From contig CAVQWR010000004.1 of assembly GCA_963717695.1 (NCBI GenBank), forward strand, positions 62,001 through 126,000: a DNA stretch of 64,000 nucleotides. Direction: 5' to 3'. Positions 59,552 to 64,000 of this stretch are shown piece after piece. Origin of the DNA: CAIWHR01 sp963717695 (GTDB lineage: Bacteria; Pseudomonadota; Gammaproteobacteria; Burkholderiales; Casimicrobiaceae). The notes below the pieces were generated by a model. It was not told the origin of the DNA. It saw only the letters and a program-made list of their open reading frames with translations, and made no database searches. The stretch's first letter is position 1; each line of letters opens with the position of its first letter. A program made the translations under genes and the position numbers.

Positions 59552-60808
59552 TCACGCGACAAGCCCGGGCGTCATCGATATTGCCGGATCGGCCCAGTTG
59601 CCGTTCGGGATCAGCGGATACCAGCCCGGGCGACCCGGATCGCGATCGTACGGATAGCCTCCGAGCTCGCGAAAGAGCTCATGGTAGCGCGCGACCTTGT
59701 CCCGATCGAGCGTGACGCCGAGGCCCGGCGCGTCGGGAACGCGGATCGCGCCGTTCACGTAGCGCATCTTCCCGCCGGCGATCACGTCGTCGACGAGATG
59801 ATGGTAATGCGCGTCGGCGGCATAGCCGAGGTTGGGCAGCACCGCTCCGAGATGCAGCATCGTCGCGAGCTGGATGCCGAGCTCGCCCGAGCTGTGCACG
59901 GCGACGCCGATGCCCATCGTCTCGCACACGCCGGCCGCCTTGATGCACGGGCGGATGCCGCCCCAGAACGTCGTGTCGAGCAGGATGACGTCGACCGCGC
60001 GCATGCCGACGTTCGCGGCGAGCTGCTCGAAATTGACGACGACGGTATTGGTGGCGGTCGGCAGCGGCACGAACTCCTTCAGCCGCGCGAGCTGCGGCAT
60101 GCCCCAGACCGGATCCTCGAAATAGTCGTTGCGCGAGGTCGAGGATGCCGCGGCCGAAGTCGATCGCGTCGGCGAGCGAGAGCGCGCTGTTGGGGTCGTA
60201 GCGGAAGCGTTCGTCGGGAAACGCCGTGGCAAGCGCGCGGTAGCAGGCGAGCTCGTGTGCCGGCGGATAGACGCCGCCCTTCAGCTTGTGCACGCGAAAG
60301 CCGTGCTGCCGCCTTCAGCGCCTGCGCGTGCGCGACGAGCTGCTCGGCGGTGCGCACCTCGCCCTGCTTCGTCGCGGGATCGTCGTAGCGGAAGAAGAGG
60401 TAGCTCGCGAACTCGACGTCGTCGCGCAGCTTGCCGCCGAGCAGCGCGTGCACCGGCACGCCGAGCTTCTGGCCGATGATGTCGAGGCAGGCGAACTCGA
60501 TCGCCGCGTGGAGCTGCGTGCGGTTGTTGTAGAGGCTCGCCGTCGGATTGCAGATCGCGAAGCGCATCGCCTCCAGCCGGAACACGTCGTGGCCGCGCAG
60601 GTAGTCCTCGAGTGCCGCGAATGCCGCGCGTGGCATCCTCGCCGCCGCCGCCCATCTCGCCCAGGCCGACGTAGCCGTCCGCGGTCTCGACCTCGACGAT
60701 GGTGCGCACGAACCGGCCCCAGTGCGCGCCGTTGCTGTGCAGGAGCGGCGCCTCGAGCGGAACGGTGACCGGCGTGGCGCGGATCGCGGCGATGGTGGTG
60801 GCGGACAT
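59552..60808 (-). pseudogene. Enolase-superfamily sugar-acid dehydratase (mandelate racemase/glucarate dehydratase-like), frame broken three times
   Basis: The gene reads in four frames' worth of pieces that join to exactly 419 codons if three single-base insertions are removed, near 60635, 60306 and 60136. Pieces are MSATTIAAIRATPVTVPLEAPL, then AAFAALEDYLRGHDVFRLEA, then FRVHKLKGGVYPPAHELACY with the metal-site region, then NDYFEDPVWGMPQLARLKEF and VDVILLDTTFWGGIRPCIK, HSSGELGIQLATMLHLG. Sequence of the last part resembles glucarate dehydratase-type enzymes. Likely role: dehydration of a sugar acid to a 2-keto-3-deoxy acid. Breaks look technical because conserved residues remain. Confidence 0.82.
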
Positions 60809-60847
60809 CGGGGGAGTCGAGGCGGACGCGGGCGCCGAAGCCTTCGG

Positions 60848-60853
60848 ATTGTA
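60848..60853 (-). promoter_or_regulatory. Candidate -10 box of the dehydratase operon
   Basis: TACAAT on the minus strand (five of six to consensus), 40-45 nt before the dehydratase start. The GntR-type operator lies at the position of the -35 region, which fits repression. Confidence 0.5.
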
Positions 60854-60869
60854 CGCCGCCGCGGCGGCA

Positions 60870-60894
60870 AATTGGTAATACCACTTGACCAATT
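60870..60894. promoter_or_regulatory. GntR/FadR-type operator between divergent operons
   Basis: TGGTAATACCA at 60873-60883 is a perfect inverted repeat of the form TGGT-N3-ACCA, the typical FadR-subfamily operator. A wider inverted repeat, AATTGGT at 60870-60876 and ACCAATT at 60888-60894, overlaps it. It is 95 nt before gntR and 65 nt before the dehydratase. TTGACC inside it (60885-60890) may be a -35 for gntR. Confidence 0.65.
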
Positions 60895-60988
60895 CGCGCC
60901 TTGGGGATTAGCCTTCGCGGACGGTCGCGTCGCGGCCGCGCTCCGCCGTTTTGGCGCGGCCTCCCCTCAGCCTTCGATTCGACACGCA

Positions 60989-61712
60989 ATGCCGTTCCAG
61001 AGCATCGAGCCGCGCCGCCTCTACCGGCAGATCGCCGAGCAGATCCGCACGCTGATTGCCTCCGGCGAGTTTCCCGCCGGCGCGCGGCTGCCGCCGGAGC
61101 GGGATCTCGCGCGCCAGCTCGGCGTTTCGCGACCGTCGGTGCGCGAGGCGCTGATCGCGCTCGAGGTCGAGGGCCTGGTCGAGGTGCGCATCGGCTCGGG
61201 CATCTACGTGCTCGGGCCGTCGCGCAGGATCGCCGCCGCTGATGCGGCCGCCAACGACGGCGATGTCGAGGCGACGGCGGGGCCGTTCGAGCTGCTGCGT
61301 GCCCGGTACGTCGTCGAAGGCGAATGCGCCGCGCTGGCGGCGAAGTCCGCGAAGAAGGTCCAGGTCGCGGGAATGGAGGAGGCGCTGGAGGAAATGCGGC
61401 GCGAGCTGGCCGAGCGCCGCCAGCCGCTTGCCGGCGACCGGCTCTTTCACCTGCGGATCGCCGAGGCCACCGGCAACGGCGCGCTGGTCGCCGTCGTGAA
61501 GATGCTGTGGGAGGAGCGCGCCGGCCCGCTCTACAAGCAGCTCGAGCACCACTACGATTCGCCGGCGCTCTGGACCGCGGCGATCGCCGAGCACCGCGCC
61601 GTGCTGAAATCGATCGCCGCGCACGACATTCCGGGGCGCGCGCACGGCAATGCAGCGGCACCTCAACCGCGCGTACAAGCGTTTCAACACCGGCTGGGAC
61701 GCGCTGCACTGA
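60989..61712 (+). pseudogene. GntR family (FadR/FCD type) regulator, one probable inserted base near the 3' end
   Basis: The N-terminal winged helix has RLYRQIAEQIRTLIASGEFPAGARLPPERDLARQLGVSRPSVREALIALEVEGLVEVRIGSGIYV, and the C-terminal FCD domain has LLRARYVVEGECAALAA and DRLFHLRIAEATGN with metal-ligand His. After HDIPG the frame is lost; dropping one G from GGGG near 61635 gives MQRHLNRAYKRFNTGWDALH and a stop at 61710-61712, the usual ending for this group, about 240 residues. It probably responds to a sugar acid or its degradation product and binds the operator upstream. Confidence 0.85.
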
Positions 61713-61769
61713 CGTCCGCCGGTGGCGCGCGCGCCGTGCGAACGGCGCGCCCACGAAAGGAGAATCGCC

Positions 61770-62797
61770 ATGCTTGCCTGCCGCATTCACGCCAAGGAAG
61801 ATCTGCGGATCGAATCCGCGGAGATGCCCGCGCCGGGCCCCGGCGAAGTGTTGCTGCGCCTCGGGCGCCGGCGGTATCTGCGGCTCCGACCTGCACTACT
61901 ATTTCGAAGGTCGCAACGGCAGCTTCGTCGTGCGCGAGCCGCTCATTCCCGGACACGAGGCGTCCGGCGTCGTGGCCGCGATCGGCGCCGGCGTGACCCG
62001 CGTCGACGTCGGCGACCAGCGTCGCGATCTCGCCGTCGCACGCCTGCGGCCGCTGCGACTATTGCCGGCAGGGACGCGAGCACCTGTGCACGCGGATGAA
62101 ATTCCTCGGCAGCGCGAGCCTCTTCCCGCACGTGCAGGGCATGTTCCAGGAATTTTTCGTCATGGGCGAGCGGCAGTGCTATCCCGTGGCGGGCGACGCT
62201 CGCTCGGCGAGCTCGCGTTCGCCGAGCCGCTCGCAGTCGCGCTGCACGGCGTCAACCGCGGCGGCGATCTCCTCGGCAAGTCGGTGCTCATCACCGGCGC
62301 CGGCACCATCGGCTGCCTGACCGTGATGGCGGCGCGTCTCGCCGGCGCGGCGCGCGTCACCGTGTCCGACGTGCTCGACCGGCCGCTCGCGCAGGCGAAG
62401 GCCGCGGCGCCGACGTCACGCTGCGCGCCGACCGCGACAGCGACGCGCTGGCCGCGCCGCAGTTCGACGTCGCCTACGAGGTGTCCGGCAATTTCAGCGC
62501 GCTGAAGATCCTGCGTCGCCGCAGCGAAGCGCGGCGGCGTCGTCGTGCAGGTCGGCACGCTGCCGCACGAGCCGCTGCCGTTCGTCGTCAACGAGCTGAT
62601 GGCGAAGGAGCTCGACCTGCGCGGCGCGTTTCGCTGGGGCATCGAGTTCGACTGGGCGGTCGATTACCTGTCGACGCGGCGCGTCGACGTGCGGCCGCTC
62701 CTGTCGGGGCAGTATCCGCTGAAGGATGCGGTCGCCGCGTTCCATGCGGCGGCGGACAAGAACGAAGAGCACGAAGGTTCAGGTTATCGTCAATTGA
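61770..62797 (+). pseudogene. Zinc-dependent alcohol dehydrogenase (L-idonate 5-dehydrogenase-like), frame broken about six times
   Basis: AAAGGAGAA precedes ATG 61770. Reading across frames gives a complete MDR enzyme: EDLRIESAEMPAPGPGEVLL, ICGSDLHYYFEGRNGSFVVREPLIPGHEASG with the catalytic zinc ligands, a structural-zinc region with CGRCDYCRQGREHLC, MKFLGSASLFPHVQGMFQEFF, the NAD motif VLITGAGTIGCLTVMAARLAGA and a final VQVIVN. Shifts lie near 61863, 62020, 62200, 62403, 62513 and 62778: four insertions and two deletions by my reading, net +2, matching the 1028-nt length. It would oxidise L-idonate or a similar polyol acid. Confidence 0.8.
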
Positions 62798-62839
62798 GCC
62801 GGGCGCATGCCCGGCACAAAACGCACTGGAGGAGGAGTC

Positions 62840-63820
62840 ATGCGATCGATGTTGAAGCTCATCCTTGCCGCCGTCGCGGCGGCCGCGCTCGTTGCGGGGC
62901 GCGCCGGCGCAGGCGCAGACCAAGCTCAAGTGGGCGCACGTCTACGAGACGAGCGAGCCGTTTCACAAGTGGTCGGTGTGGGCGGCCGGCGAGATCGAGA
63001 AGCGCACCAACGGCCGGTACCACATCGACGTGTTCCCGGCGTCGAGCCTCGGCAAGGAAACCGACATCAACCAGGGCCTGACGCTCGGCACCGTCGACAT
63101 GATCATCTCCGGGCTGTCGTTCGCCGCGCGGACGATGCCGCGCATCGGCGTCGGCTACTACCCGTACACCTTCCGCGACGGCGACCACCTGATCGCGTGG
63201 TCGAAGAGCCCGGCGTTCGCCGAGATGACCGACGAGTACCGCAACAAGACCGGCATCCAGATCACCGCGATGACGTACTACGGCGATCCGCCAGTCGACG
63301 TCGAACAAGGACTTCAACGATTGCGCGGGCATGAAGGGCCTCAAGATGCGCGTGCCCGACGTGCCCGCGTACCTGGCACTGCCGAAGAGCCTGCGGCGCG
63401 AATCCGACGCCGATCGCGTTCGCCGAGGTGTACCTCGCGCTGCAGAACGGCACCGTCGACGCGCAGGAGAACCCGCTGACGACGATCGAGGCGAAGAAGT
63501 TCTACGAGGTGCAGAAGAACATCATCCTGACGGGCCACATCGTCGATTCGCTCGCGACGCAGGTCGCGCCGCACGTCTGGAACAAGCTCTCCGACGCCGA
63601 CAAGAAGATCTTCATCGACGTCACGCGCGAAGCCGCGGCCAACGCGACGGCCGACATCAAGAAGCGCGAGGCCGAGCTCGCCGACGAGTTCAGGAAGAAG
63701 GGCCTCAACGTCCATGCCGTCGACAGGAAGAGCTTCCAGGACGCGATCATGAAGACGGTGACGCTGGAGTCGATGGGCTACAGCAAGGCCGACTGGGACA
63801 AGATCCAGGCGATCAAGTGA
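62840..63820 (+). pseudogene. TRAP transporter substrate-binding protein (DctP family), frame broken three times
   Basis: GGAGGAG precedes ATG 62840. The signal peptide MRSMLKLILAAVAAAALVA is in one frame; TKLKWAHVYETSEPFHKWSVWAAGEIEKRTNGRYHIDVFPASSLG in the next; CAGMKGLKMRVPDVPAYLALPK in the third; and AFAEVYLALQNGTVDAQENPLTTIEAKKFYEVQK, with the Asn/Gln-rich ligand site, back in the first. Three one-base insertions (near 62898, 63287 and 63388) keep the total at 327 codons. It binds a C4-like or sugar acid in the periplasm for the TRAP permease that follows. Confidence 0.85.
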
Positions 63821-63872
63821 GCGCCGGGGCGGCGCGGCCGGTGCGGCCGCGCCCGTCCCGCGCCGCGCAGCC

Positions 63873-64000
63873 ATGACAGATCTGCAACGATCCAACGCCT
63901 GACGGCGAGGCATCGGAAGGCATCACCGCCGCCGAGCACGTCATCGACGAGTCGGGGCATTTCCACGTCGCACGACGCGCCGATCGACCTGTCGCACTAC
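63873..64000 (+). pseudogene. TRAP transporter small permease (DctQ-like), N-terminal fragment, frame broken
   Basis: Only the first 40 or so codons are in the window. ATG 63873 reads MTDLQRSNA before a TGA, but the next frame continues PDGEASEGITAAEHVIDESGHFHV, and then another gives SHDAPIDLSHY. A polar leader ending in a DLSHY-type motif just before the first helix is what I recall of DctQ proteins in such loci. Position directly behind dctP supports the call. The identity is inferred from little sequence. Confidence 0.45.

Overview
The window is GC-rich, densely coded DNA from a bacterial chromosome. Gene content points to a betaproteobacterium, probably near the Burkholderiales: hemC-hemD and hemX-hemY, ubiA and a ubiD-type decarboxylase, a YgbA-type NO-response protein, an Anbu proteasome-like peptidase, a yqjD-yqjE-yqjK-type cluster, a type Vd patatin autotransporter and a TRAP sugar-acid locus. 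I saw no tRNA, rRNA, insertion sequence, prophage or CRISPR array. Species assignment is inference only.

Layout. 1-4.4 kb: tail of a TonB gene, a flavin-oxidase-like protein, YgbA-like protein, an Ldh-type oxidoreductase, a family 2 glycosyltransferase and a sugar epimerase. 4.4-9.4 kb: housekeeping run rph-rdgB-hemW-amidase, then a small basic protein and ChaC. 9.4-14.4 kb: pteridine-reductase-like SDR, MidA methyltransferase, then Anbu peptidase, N-formylglutamate amidohydrolase and transglutaminase. 14.4-19 kb: small membrane proteins, a RibD-C reductase, dusA and an epimerase. 19-21.7 kb: secreted S53 peptidase and a 2OG oxygenase interrupted by an amber codon. 21.9-28.8 kb: heme genes hemC-hemD and hemX-hemY separated by three unrelated genes. 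29-32 kb: a secreted protein with six near-identical 384-bp repeats and a dockerin-like end. 32-37.6 kb: ferredoxin reductase, YeeZ-like epimerase, ubiA, ompW under an FNR-type box, a DNA glycosylase and an atypical SDR. 37.6-43.8 kb: lipoprotein, two secreted Kelch proteins and a TPR-AraC regulator. 43.8-48.9 kb: MFS transporter, UbiD decarboxylase, stress-type membrane cluster, cupin. 48.9-57.7 kb: dacB-bioA-patatin operon, cytochrome b561 with three YceI paralogues, proline iminopeptidase. 57.7-64 kb: a divergent sugar-acid catabolic locus (FAH hydrolase, SDR, enolase-type dehydratase facing a GntR regulator, a zinc dehydrogenase and a TRAP transporter).

The most interesting unit is at 37.6-43.8 kb. 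Each Kelch gene is preceded, 75-93 bp upstream of its start codon, by the same 18-bp box (17 of 18 bases shared), and a TPR-AraC regulator is divergent from one of them. The box, the spacing to a shared -10-like sequence and the neighbouring regulator together suggest a small dedicated regulon for secreted beta-propeller proteins whose propeller is bracketed by two copies of an extra domain. Other notable items are the Anbu locus, the recently expanded repeat protein, a GntR operator in the sugar-acid locus and a structured element inside that operon.

Quality note. Several genes are broken by single-base indels that leave conserved residues intact in the next frame. There are four isolated cases (about 17.87, 34.16, 44.13 and 45.35 kb) and a dense cluster after 60.1 kb. 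Most are one-base insertions. I read these as probable sequence errors rather than decay; affected genes are given full-length spans with the break stated.
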